Shown in pieces: positions 37,200-47,985 of a stretch of DNA of 64,000 nt; within the stretch, counting starts at the first letter, position 1, and each line of letters starts with the position of its first letter. The notes under the pieces are model-generated. The model was not told the DNA's origin and did not search any database. It saw only the letters and a list, made by a program, of their open reading frames with translations. The translations under genes were made by a program, and so were the position numbers. The DNA comes from Eupeodes corollae (taxonomy: Eukaryota > Arthropoda > Insecta > Diptera > Syrphidae). The stretch lies in NCBI RefSeq assembly GCF_945859685.1, contig NC_079149.1, positions 57,058,991-57,122,990 on the forward strand. The letters run 5' to 3'.

Positions 37200-38756
37200 A
37201 GATTTCCGTAACATTTGAATAGCCTCACACGTGCCTGTTTTTAAGATCAGCAATTTATGTTGTGTTGAAAGGTAAAGATTAGTTCTTCAGATTGAGAGAT
37301 ATTTCAAATAATTTTGAATAGCTAACAGAAAATATCTGAGACTATTTCGTTTGGATGCACTAAAATGTTACTTTTTTTGTAACATTAGAATAGAATCACT
37401 TTGTGTAACTTAGTTAAAATAAAAAGATTATTATTTTCCCTTATTTATTAAATTATTTTAATATTTTGTACAACCTCCCTTATTTTGAATAACATCAAAA
37501 ATGCGGTCTTTTAATGAATCGTACAATGATTTTAGAAGGTCAAGGGAAATACTGGCCCAGGGCACTTTTATGCCTTCAAAAAGCTTTTCTTTGTTCTTCT
37601 ACTGCTTCCCGCCTTCATACACCTTTCGTGTCAACCAACCCCATACATTTTCAATGATGTTCAAATCTGGTCAGTAGGGTGGCCAGGAAAGTTGTTTAAT
37701 ATATTGGCCCTGTAACCAAGCTTTAATTATTCCAGCGGTGTGAATTGGCGCGTTGTCCTGCTGGAAAATAATCGGTACCGGTCGAAAAATATCCTGAAAT
37801 TGAGGTAAAGCCATTTCCAGTACAGTTTTAAATTAAGGTGCAGTCATTCTGCAGTTCACAAAAACCAAATCAATGGTTCCATAATATGATATGGCTCCCC
37901 ACACCATAACGCCTCCCTCTCGGCTGTGGTGATGGTCCAAAAACAGCTTTGTATCCGTAGGGCCCTTCAAGGTTGAATTTCTTTTCATCAGAAAATATCA
38001 CTTTTCTCCAATCGTTTGAGTGACTACTTCCATCAGTATTTCAAGCCATGTGCGATCTTGCAAAATTTAGCCGCTGTTGTTTTCGCACTTTGTTAAGTGG
38101 TGGTTTTTTTTCATTTTTTTTCGCTTAAGGTATTTTGGCTCACTTCTACCCCAGCTTTGTACCTGATCTTACTAAGAGAATCGGTTGAATTCGATGCTAA
38201 CCTTATAATCTTCCGTTTATCAGGACTTGAAAGTACAGTTGAGGTACGGCCTTTGTAATTTTTTTCCATAAGACAATGGATCTCTAAAACAGCTGTTCAC
38301 TACTTTTGGACTTCGATTAATTTTCTTGGCTATAGAGCGATTAGAAAGGTTTTGTTCATGATAGACCTGTATTTTAGCAATTTCCGTTGCACTTAAAGAT
38401 TTTTTTCTACCCATTTTAAAAGAAAACAATGTTATTTCCACAAAAAATAAACCGATTTTCTTTCCCGATAGCTTTCCGTTGATCGCGCCACTTGTTTTCG
38501 CTTTAAATAGCTAAGAATGTAAGATGAGGCTATTCTATTCTTACAAAAAATAAATTCATTTCTAAACGGACGCATACAAAACAAGCATAAAAGGTCCCGT
38601 TAGCTAAAAAATGGTGAACGCTCTCTTGATCTCAGAAACTCTCGCTCTCACCATGAAAGCTAATGCATAATTTTTTGGATTAAAATCAAAGAGCTCTCAA
38701 AACAGGTTCTTAACAAGAAAAAACAATACATGAGGCTATCCAAATGTTACGGACTG
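37200..38756 (-). mobile_element. Tc1-like DNA transposon with IR/DR-type ends
   Basis: The outer ends match as inverted repeats: CCGTAACATTTGAATAGCCTCA (37206-37227), and the complement of the right end, CCGTAACATTTGGATAGCCTC (down from 38752). The right end continues to CAGT followed by TA, the usual Tc1 end and target. A second inner pair (TTTTTTGTAACATTAGAATAG near 37373 and TTTTTTGTAAGAATAGAATAG, complement, near 38560) gives an IR/DR layout as in long-TIR Tc1 elements. The transposase lies between. Confidence 0.85.
37458..38414 (-). pseudogene. Tc1-family transposase, inactivated (DD34E)
   Basis: It starts at ATG (38412-38414) with MGRKKSLSATEIAKIQVY, a helix-turn-helix DNA-binding start. 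The first catalytic Asp is in VIFSDEKKFNLEGPYGYK (near 37990) and the second in IIFQQDNAPIHTAG (near 37760). The Glu is in PDLNIIENVWGWLTRKVY, 34 residues after the second Asp, the Tc1 signature. It would encode about 318 residues, near family length. In-frame stops (for example between PPY and PDLN) and a frameshift after RDPLSYGKK show it is dead. In life it would cut and paste the surrounding element at TA sites. Confidence 0.88.
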
Positions 38757-39899
38757 TATAAACTACGCTTCATTTACCTCAAGTAAAGGACTAATAAGCC
38801 TAATATTCTGTGGTCCACGAAAGAAGCTGTAGAAGGTACAGTCACGCTGGCTTTAACTAAGCACAAAAGTTTGGCTGATTCTTCTTTGACTTATTTTAAA
38901 TTATTTAGGATGGTAGTTTTGTTTTACAACTTTCTTACAAGGCAATAGATATAATTTTGGACTTTAGTCAACAAAAAAATATATCAAGATGAGAAGACGA
39001 ATGTTCTTACTCGGCAGTCAAATCGGAAACGAAATGATGAAGTGCGAAGGAATGACAGGTTAGCTTCGACTTTCCGCCCGCTGTGAGAATAGAAATTTGT
39101 CATATAGAATTGACGAAAAATGAGATATCGAGTATCGAAATTAAAAACAGGGATTTAATAAAATTTACAACTTCAATTCGAATTAATTTTAAGTAAATTA
39201 TACTATGCCCGTACAATCTTTTGCAGGCATATCTGCCCCAAGGTGTTGAAAACGTAAGTATTTTCTTGGTTCTATCGGAGACTCGGATTTTCCAAAATCC
39301 ATAATAGTATTAAATTTTACTAACAACTAACATGCACTTATGATGAGCCTCTGATCGTAGTTTGACGCTTGCTATAAGCTTAACTTTCTGAATTCTGAAG
39401 TGTAAAAAAAAAAAAATTACGGCACAATATATTTTTGTTGACGAATGTGAGATCTATGCAAATTCTAATTCTGTTTTTTTTTTTTTTGTCGAAACACAAC
39501 CATAGGCGACATAGAGAGAGCAGCTTCTCTCATAGGATCGAAGTCGCCTAATTTGAGGATTCTATCGATTCCTCTTTAACATCGTCACGAATATTGAATG
39601 AAATTCGTCTTGGAGGTGTAATTGCGAACTACCGATTTTCTAAGAGGTCAATATCGTATTATTATAGGCTTTGAGACAACCTAGCCCTTAAAAAATGCTA
39701 TCATCTATTTTAGCTTGGTTGACTCTGCTGAGATAATTCAAGATTCTAAAATGTCGGTAAATGTGTCATAATTATGTTGATTGGTTTTTGTTGTTTTTTT
39801 GTTTGGTCACGGTTTTTTGACATCCCCGGAGACTGATATAGTATGGAGCTAAAATTTGGTGAAGTGAGTGTGTCGTGTGTAGCATTGACTTCGAAAATT
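38757..39899. other. spacer, possibly decayed gypsy pol
   Basis: No clear coding signal. If the gag-protease piece at 39900-40600 and the RT piece at 36140-36770 are one element, this stretch would be its protease-RT interval, but I could not read conserved motifs in it. Confidence 0.35.
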
Positions 39900-40600
39900 G
39901 GTTTGATGTCTTTGGCTACGACTTTAAAAGATAAAGTGCTTCGCCTAGAACCTGCATTCGGTGTTTACTGAACAAGACGAGGTGCTTTACACTACTCGGT
40001 TTGAGGTAAAAATTGGTGGTTTCGATTACATTTTGGGCAGCACGTTACACTGGGCACCAGTTTTATCATTTATGTCTTACCTTCTATGAATAGTTTTTCA
40101 GTTAAGATGATGTCGGTTTGCTGGTTGACGTTTTCGGAAACTGCATCAATGAAAAGTGAATCGTCGTCATCTTTAAGATATTAATTTCCTTGGGCAATGT
40201 GTCACTACTTTTGTGGTGGTTTTTCACAGTTTTGCCTCTGCAAAAATGATTTTTCTTATCGCACAGTTTATTTTCTTATCGCCTTTTTTCATGATTTGGG
40301 CAGATTGTTTTTGAGGCATTTCTTTAGCCTGACTTTGTTGCCTTTTTGAGATCTATGTCTTGAGACAATAGTTTTGCGCGAAGATCTTCGCTTTTGATAC
40401 CGAGTCTCTCTGAGGAGAATGTCAAAAACACACTTCTGCACTGGTAAGCGAAGTCTTGACATGAGTTCGTCTATGGATTCGCCATCTTTTTGAGCTATTT
40501 TGTTGAATTTGTACCTCTCAAATGTGGTGTTAATTTTTAGAGTGAAATATGTGCCCTTACCTCGTTGAGCGTCCTTTCAGGATTTCGTGTCTGTGAGTAG
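39900..40600 (-). mobile_element. Ty3/gypsy-like gag and protease fragment
   Basis: The - strand reads NTTFERYKFNKIAQKDGESI then DELMSRLRLPVQKCVFDI (40420-40530), typical of a gypsy-family Gag. A zinc-knuckle remnant follows (CDKKNHFCRGKT, near 40240). An aspartic-protease-like site comes next, reading KTGAQCNVLPK where a DTGA is expected (near 40055). The order Gag, knuckle, protease is that of a gypsy element reading leftward. Frameshifts and stops are abundant. Confidence 0.6.
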
Positions 40601-41712
40601 TATATTTAAAAGGGAGAGTATTAGATTGCTACTTGAACATTAAGAGGCTTGTTGTTCATGTCTGCTTTCAGTATCCAGCGAATTTTGGAGACATCCCAGT
40701 CATCCGAGACGTAATCTTCACCAGCAGTATAATCAAGCAAATGGTATAAGCTGTGTGTTTATCGTTTGTTGTGCTCTTTGCAGAGACTCTAAGTACTTGC
40801 GCTCGATTATTTTAACTGCTACGCCATTCAAAACCAGCTTAAACAGAGTTTTGTTGGTCACGATCTCATCCAACTGTTCTACATCTTCCCGATTGAGGCT
40901 TTTTCCTAACTCATAAACCAGAAAATCTTCTTTTCAATTATCAGCTTGGCTAAAAATTTTGGTAACCTGTTATTTGCGTAAGCACTAAGAACTCTTTCCA
41001 CACAGTACATATGACACCTCGTCGTGTATTCAAAGACAGGATTTAACTGGCATTCAAGGTTCAAGACATTGTTAGGCGCCACACTTGGCAGACTTTTAAT
41101 TTTTTGTAAGGCCCCCCATACTTGTGCTTTATAACCGAGAATAGCCCTGGTTACCGCGAGGAAGATATCGATCTTAAAGGTTAATTTGACATCTTTATTA
41201 GTGATAAACCTATTCCACGTAAAATTCAATATCTGTCTACCTTGTTTAGATAGTTCTTTGAAGTGCTCCGTTAGGCTAAGTCCGGAAGTTAGCCATATAC
41301 TAAGGTACTTGTATTTGCTAACAACTTCAATGGTTGCTCCGTTGAGCTTCTAATTTTCTTGTTGGCTAAGTCAACCACCTCTTTTTCTAAATACCATCGC
41401 TTTCGATTTATCCAGATATATAACAAGATTCCAACGTTGACAATATTCTGCCATCTTACTTATCATGCCTTGTGTGTCATTGACATTTAGTAGGAATTGT
41501 AAATTTGAAGAACTTGGCTTTGCCCGTTGATTCCGCCTGAAGGAAAGTTCCTTAAAAATGATAGTATGCGTAGCGCTTTCATAATTCCTCATTGATGGCC
41601 TATACAATAATTTTTTTGTATACAAAGACAAATTGTCTTTAAAGGACCATGCATTTAATAATATTTTGAGCTTATACGTTGTTTTTCTTTTTTGTGGAGA
41701 TATTTGAGACAT
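40600..41712 (-). mobile_element. non-LTR retrotransposon, RT C-terminal half
   Basis: The - strand reads AEYCQRWNLVIYLDKSKAMV (near 41430), then across a frameshift KYKYLSIWLTSGLSLTEHFK (41270-41330). It continues with FTWNRFITNKDVKLTFKIDI and AVTRAILGYKAQVWG (41110-41230), and a tail through FEYTTRCHMYCVERVLSAY to DYVSDDWDVSKIRWILK (near 40690). The palm catalytic box and 5' half are absent. The clade is uncertain (CR1/Jockey-like). It meets the gypsy-like Gag near 40600. Confidence 0.72.
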
Positions 41713-44700
41713 TAATAATATTGAACTTATTGAATTTAGTATATTTTTATTTTTTTATAAAAAGAAGTGTAAATTGCATTGTTCCAAAAATGCTAATAAA
41801 TTAAATAAACAATTTATTATTATTAAATAAGTTAAAGTCTATACCATTTTAATATTTTTATTTATATTTATGTGTTTCATGAGTTAAATTATAATTTCCA
41901 TTTTTCTGTGAACCAATGTCTTTTAGAGGTTTTTATATTATTTTCAATATTATTTTCTATTGTTTGTTTAAGTGACTTCAAATTTAATAAAACAATACTA
42001 CCTGTTTCTTAAATCGTTCAATTAAACACATTACACATTTCTAAGCCGAGTTCTATTATCCTAGACCCTCAAATTTGAAGATTTGATAAATTGAAGTTTT
42101 ATCTCCGACTGAGACCTAAATCAGAGTTATAAGGCTCGAGAACTTGCCAAAAATATGAGTTAGAGCTTAACCGTGTTCCGATTCTTCAATAAATCGAGTG
42201 AGACTTGATTTTTGTCAAGGTATTGGCCGTCTATATAATACAAATCAAAACAACCACAAAATATATACGAGTATGTAAACAAATAATTTGCATTTATAAT
42301 ATAAACAAAACCCATTAAGAAATCGATTAACAACATTGGTCACTTCCAATACCTTGAGATAAATCATCATTATAATATGATTTTTATTTTGGATGCTGCT
42401 TTTTCATAATAGTATGGCTCTCGTCCTAGAACTTATGGTGTACATCTACGCACAGTAGAAGATATCTTTTAAAATAATTGCAAATTCATTTTTTTTGGAT
42501 ACTTCTCATTTTTGTAATATCATGTCGTTACCCATGATGGTCCTTATATTTCTGCCAAACAAATCGTTACTCACACTCAATGGTTTGGCAATTTTTCGAA
42601 TTACTATCAGATGTGCCATTGCCATGTTTATACCATGTGCCTAGCTTGGCTGCTGACATGGCCATTCCTATGAATAACCTCTTTTTTGAATATACATTCA
42701 TACATATACATACATACATCTCCCGAATTCCTTGTTTTCTAATTTTCCTGTCAATCAACTTCTCCATTTTCATCCCATGGGGTGTATTTATTTGAAGCCC
42801 TACGTCAAATAATACAACCCCAAGCCAGAAAAAAGGCCAGTTATACCAGTTTTCTTCATTCCTTACTCTTACTCTCCGTTTTAGGGAATGGAAGACCAAC
42901 AAAAAAAATGTTAATCTTATCGTAAGCATGCACACAATTGAATTCCTGAACACAAAAGGAGGCGCCACCAACGTTTGACACGACCGACAGAGTGTCGGCG
43001 TTCGTCCTTGCTTTGGAAACGCAAAATCTCGTCTCCCTTAAAATCTTCTTGGTCTACTAGAGTAAGTTAAGGACCAAAGGATGAGATATTTACATACATA
43101 TATTCGTTTGGGTGTGTGTAGTGTACTTTTAAATTTTAACAATTCTCATTCAATACAAAAGATTTTCATTAAAAATCGCACTCCTCCATATCGGAAAAGA
43201 GGGTTATACGACCATATTGAAAGTAAATATGTACTGTACAGACTTATATCCCTTACAAATAGTCACCTACACCCGCACATAAATAGCTTGCCTTTTCATA
43301 GATTTGAGTACAATGATATCCTTGAACGTCCATCGTCTATTTGTTGTTGAATTTCCAATTCCTAATCGTATTGCTTTTCATCTTCTATTTTAAAACATAT
43401 CCTTATTATTTTATATGTATGTGTTGCCGTATGTTGTGTGTGTGTGTTCATTGTAAAAAAGGAAACGCATAATCAACCATTTTTGTTTGTTTGGTTGTCT
43501 ATATCTATTTGGGGCAATCTTTAGTGAAATGTCCGGCAATTGTCCTTTTTTATCTGCACTTTATGCGATTTGCCTTAATTTTCTAGTTTCAGTTTCAGGA
43601 CTTGTCTTAACTTATTTTCCAGTAAAAGTGTTCCGGAGTCTTTATCATATTGGTTATGATTATTTTTTAGTACCGATATAAATAAATACCAATATTCTCA
43701 AGAGAACTAAAAGAAATAAATTATATAATGGACTTCCGCTTTAAAAAAAAAGGAAAAGATTTAAAGACTTTAGATGGATAACGGATAAAATAGACTGTAA
43801 ATGGTATTTTTAGTAGAGTTACCAAATGTCTATTTTTAAATAATTTTTGTTTTGTTTTCGTTCTCCATCTTTATCACTTTTTAATTTCAACTAAGTCAGT
43901 GAGATGACACAGATGAGAAAATATTGGATTGAATTATGTTAGCACTACATACGAGTATCTATGCAGATAAGGCCCTTAAGAGCACTATTTAATATCTTTT
44001 CCTTATTTTTGACTGATTTTCTAGCTCACTTTAAGAATACCGACTCTATTTCTATTTTTGCTAGTTTAAGTTCTTTATAGAATACGATTAGGAATAAATC
44101 TGTGTAAGAACATCGAATTTGAGGCTCCCCAAAACCGGAGGCCTTACTTAAAAAAATTAACTGACAGTCAAGGATGACAAGTTATAACTGTTTATAACTG
44201 TGTTTTTGTTTAAGTTTGCAAAACTTCATTATACAAATAGCAGGAAATGTAAATCTAATGTTGACTTAAATAAACTTTTTATGAAATATTAAAGAAGTCA
44301 CTCCTAAAGCTGTCAGCTTTTGGCAATCAGCAAGTAAAAATTATCTTTTTTTTAACAATATTTTAAATTTAGTACAAAAAGATGGAACACTTTTTAATCA
44401 CACTTCGATGGCAGTAATTTTGCAAGAAAAGTTTTTTCTGATGATTAATACATTTAGACCCTTTTCTTCTGGGTCACGTGAAAAATAAGCTATAGGCAAG
44501 GTCTTAAAGATGGAATTCGTGAAGCAATCGAATGTTTATATAGTCAATTGTTTGATGGACACTTTCATGATCTGCTATTTTTTTGAACTATTGAAAAGCA
44601 TTCTAATTAAAACCTGCCAAAGTTCAACTAACAAATTACAACTAGAATTCAATTTAAAGAGATTGTTGCATTGGACGAGCTAAGTACAGCCTCGAAAATA

Positions 44701-44761
44701 ATGACAAAAACAGAAAATGATCTTCTTGTGTTATTTCTTCTACTTGTCGAAAACAACTGTT
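41713..44761. other. long AT-rich stretch, nothing recognised
   Basis: About 3 kb without a supported gene. Open frames at 42567-42971 (-) and 43081-43350 (+) have no recognisable domains, start context or exon structure. Confidence 0.5.
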
Positions 44762-44846
44762 TCAATCATATATTCTGGTTTTTTTGCCAAGGCTAAACAA
44801 CAATTTGTTGAATTCTTCAACAGTACGTTTAGGATTTAAGCTCTTA

Positions 44847-45748
44847 GGCCGCGTTTCCATTTGCAAGAAAACTTCTGCAATAAATGTCCGATAGTCTGTC
44901 CGACAGTGAATTGCAAGTGGAAACTACCAAGCAATTTCTATCGCTACAGTTCTTTCATAACTTCTTGCGAGTATTTGCAAGTGCAATTAATTGCTAGTTT
45001 AAACACATTTGTATCGACTCGCGACAGTTCTTGCAGCTTATCGAAACAGTTTCGTATATCTCGCGCAAGTAGCTGGTTGACGTCTGCTTTACACATACAA
45101 AATAAGAAAAAATAAAAGGTCGTGAATTTTTGATATGGTGGATACAGGAATTCTAAATAAATACATCAGGGAATGGTATGAGTCACCTGAAAAAAATGAT
45201 TATCAAAGATTCAACCTGCTATTGTCGTTAAATTATAATTATATGTATGTACTATACTTACCAGATGCTAAGAATCGCAGAAGCAACAAGAGTCTTTCCT
45301 TCCGTGATATTGACTCACGGAATCGAGTGTCTTGTTTTTTCAATTGCGGTCATCCGAGTGAATTTGAAGTATTGCTGAACATCTTCTATATTCAATTCAT
45401 TTAATAAATTATAGAAGGCACCAGCTTCCCGTCTTTTTAAAATACAATCTCGAACCCAAGTTGATCTTTTTTTCTTTTTCAATAATAAAATTATCATCGC
45501 AGCTGCTAATCTTTGACGTTTTCTCGCCATGACTTCACAATTTTAAGTAAACAACCAGATTTCTTGCGACATTAATTGCTCTCCTGGTGTAAATACATCT
45601 GCAATAAATTGCGACAGTATGCTGCGCGAGCTTCTTGCAAGACATTTATTGCAGAAGAAATTGCAAGAATTCACATGACAATGTAAACGCGACTGCAAGA
45701 AACTTCTGCAAGACTTCCGCGAGTTGACTTGCAAGTGAAAACGCGGCC
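44847..45748 (-). mobile_element. PIF/Harbinger DNA transposon, deletion derivative
   Basis: It is flanked by TTA on both sides (44844-44846 and 45749-45751). The terminal inverted repeats read GGCCGCGTTTCCATTTGCAA at the left and, on the complement, GGCCGCGTTTTCACTTGCAA at the right. The three-base TTA duplication is typical of PIF/Harbinger. The target is the SdhB pseudogene: removing the element and one TTA rejoins its reading frame. The 902-base interior is rich in TTGCAAG/CTTCTGCAA subterminal motifs and keeps only the N-terminal part of a transposase (45315-45530), so it is non-autonomous. Confidence 0.9.
45315..45530 (-). pseudogene. Harbinger transposase, N-terminal remnant
   Basis: The frame starts at ATG 45528-45530 and runs 71 codons. 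It contains KKKKRSTWVRDCILKRREAG followed by AFYNLLNELNIEDVQQYFKF and TRM. This is the N-terminal signature of PIF/Harbinger nucleases (RxxWVRxWLxRRxxxGAYxxLLxEL...FxRM). The DDE nuclease domain cannot fit in the remaining element and is deleted. It supports the family call for the element around it. Confidence 0.78.
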
Positions 45749-46129
45749 TTAGGGTAGTTGGTTGTACAATTCATGATAGTGTGACCCACAAACGCACCAA
45801 AGGGGTCTCTGAGATTTGTCGAAACGTTCGTTGGTGTTTTTATCACAAGAATCGATGATCCAGCGGTAAGTCTGCATAAGAATAGCAAGTCAGAGGTATT
45901 TCTTGCCATGCCACCAATACTATGGACAGTCGGTGAAGTAGAACTCACACAAGATGCATTCATTCGGATTATCCAAATTTTTGACGATCATCAAGTGATT
46001 GCAAGTGTAGTACCTTGCCCTTTGATTAAGTGCATTGGTTTTTGCTTTGCAACCAAGGTTGAATTGAATTGTAGTATTGTACTGCCTATAAAAGATATCT
46101 AAGTCTGAAACTACAAAGAACAAAAAAAG

Positions 46130-46910
46130 TCCTCCTTTTGACTATTTCGGTAGTCAAATTGACTATTTGGTTGGCAATTTTCAGCCGATGACCGCGATAG
46201 TCAATAGAACAATTTTTGGTTGTCAATTTTGGGATCCGAAATTTTTGTACAACTTGGTAGGCAATATCCCAACTTTAGTTGAAGGAAATTGAAGCTATGG
46301 TCGTCATAATGACTGATGTGGTATTCCACACGACAACTATAGTAGTCGATATGGCAACAACGGCGGTAGTCAATATGGCAACGGCGGCAGTCAAAACGAC
46401 AATATGAGTAGTAAATATGACAACGGCAGTAGTCAATATGACACCTGCCATAATCAATATGACAGCTACTGTTTAAAATTCTTGTAAATTACTTACAAGG
46501 TAGTCAATATGACAATTTTGTCATATGACTACCTGATAGTCAATATAACAATTCTCGATAGTAAATTTCTGTAGTCAATTTGACAATTGCGGTAGTCAAT
46601 AGGACAATTGTGAAAGTCAATATGACAATTTGTTTTTAAGACCGTAATCTGATTTGACTACCGGGTTGTCAATATATAAATAGCTAACCTCGATAGTCAA
46701 TTTTGGTAGTCAATATGACAACCAAATTGTAATATTGCCTACCAACGCTGTTCTATTGACTACTTTTGCTGTCATATTGACAACGCAAAATTGACAATCG
46801 AAAGTTATTCTATCCAGTAGTCAATTTAAAATAAGGATTGGTAGTTAATGCGACAATTTTGCTAAATTTTAAGTTGACTACCGACCACTATTAATATGAA
46901 AACTTTTTGT
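46130..46910. repeat. degenerate minisatellite of GTAGTCAATATGACAA units in both orientations
   Basis: Units close to GGTAGTCAATATGACAATT recur more than twenty times at irregular spacing of roughly 18-50 bases. Most are forward in 46130-46660. Mixed and reversed units (GTCATATTGACAAC, TTGACTACC) follow in 46660-46880. Runs such as GGCGGTAGTCAATATGGCAA are nearly regular. It occupies the place where the centre of the SdhB copy should be. Open frames here merely reflect the repeat. Confidence 0.8.
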
Positions 46911-47100
46911 TAAAAATTGCTTATAAGCCAATGGATAAAAATTCAATAATCTTGAAAAATTTGTGTTGACTGCGCATTCTATAAAATCTACTTTGAAAGT
47001 TTGCATAAACATTTTCTTGTCGGGTAAATCTATGAAAACCTGTAGATCTAAATGCTTTTAATTTGTGACTTCTTTTTGTTTTCGGGTTAAAGATCAGTTG

Positions 47101-47985
47101 GTTATGTTGTTTTGGTCAAAATTGCACAGACCTGTCGACTTAAAGCACCAAAACTCTAGTGCAACAATCTTAGACTTTACATAAGATATTTATTCCCATA
47201 TTAGTTCGGATTACATAACATTGTTATGAGTGAAAGAACAAGGGTTATATTCTTCAATATTTAATTTTTGTTAATTTTTCTTGAAGTTTTGTTTTTGAAT
47301 TTTGTGTAATTTGTGTATAACTTTTAATGTCCCTTTGTTTTGTTGTTGTTAGATTATTTGTATCAGTTATTTTTGTTCTTACAAACAATATTTTATTTAC
47401 AAAAAAAAAAACATTTCACTGTAATATTTAATGTTAGTTATTTCAATATTTTATTTCTATTTTAGTAAATCACTGTATTTTGTGTTGTGAAAAAGCAATT
47501 AATCTTAACGCAAATAAGATAAAATAACCGTTAAACGTTGGTAAGAGGCCTATACCTTTGTGTGTCTCATAGATTCTATAGATTATTATGTCAAATTGTG
47601 AGCAAAATTATCTCATCATGTTTTAAGATAATTCTTTGGATGATAAAATATGAGTAATACATTTTCAATAACCTTCTCTGACAAATTTTAACTGATACAC
47701 AAATCACATTAGTCAAATGATGATTGATAACTGTACTAATAGTTGAATTGATGAGAGCGTAGGGCAAATAGTTTTGACATTGAAACTATAGTTATTCATG
47801 TTAAAAATAAGTTCACAAGAAACTTTCCTAGTTAATAATGCCTTAACGAAGGAGGCTTCGCGAATGCTAGAATACAAATTGAAACAGTGTACGTAGTCGT
47901 GACATAAATTCTGTTACAAAACTTCAGGACCTTGTTAGCTAAAACATTAATTTGATATAGAATAGTTGTTTCATTCTTCTAAATA
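47101..47985. other. AT-rich spacer, nothing recognised
   Basis: The mitochondrial targeting region of the SdhB copy would be expected in its first ~100 bases, but it is not readable. The rest is featureless. Confidence 0.45.

Larger units (their letters stand above)
44762..47100 (-). pseudogene. SdhB: succinate dehydrogenase iron-sulfur subunit (SdhB) copy, broken
   Basis: SdhB carries electrons through three Fe-S clusters in mitochondrial complex II. On the - strand, N-terminal pieces occur at 46920-47095: SQIKSI, a stop, IYRF, then in another frame DKKMFMQTFKVDFIECA, matching the start of the mature protein. The central part with the 2Fe-2S cysteines is missing; a minisatellite-like tract lies there. 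The C-terminal part is clear at 45752-46120: FYRQYNTTIQF, NECILCEFYFTDCP, stop, YWWHGKKYL, stop, LAILMQTYRWIIDSCDKNTN, then in another frame GHTIMNCTTNYP. The cluster motif has lost a cysteine (CILCEFY for CxxCxxC). The last codons (KSLNPKRTVEEFNKLLFSLG) lie beyond a Harbinger insertion, at 44775-44843. It is a dead paralogue or retrocopy; I cannot tell which. Confidence 0.82.

Noticed and set aside
42567..42971. 134-codon open frame (-)
   Set aside because: No recognisable motif and no exon neighbours; overlapped by other random frames of similar quality.
45135..45404. 89-codon open frame (+) inside the Harbinger element
   Set aside because: Partly antisense to the transposase remnant, and no recognisable domain.
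46275..46457. 60-codon open frame (-) rich in ILTTAVV
   Set aside because: It is simply the translation of the minisatellite units.
46130..46910. CRISPR-like look of regularly recurring units
   Set aside because: Units are degenerate, occur in both orientations, have irregular spacing and sit in an animal genome.
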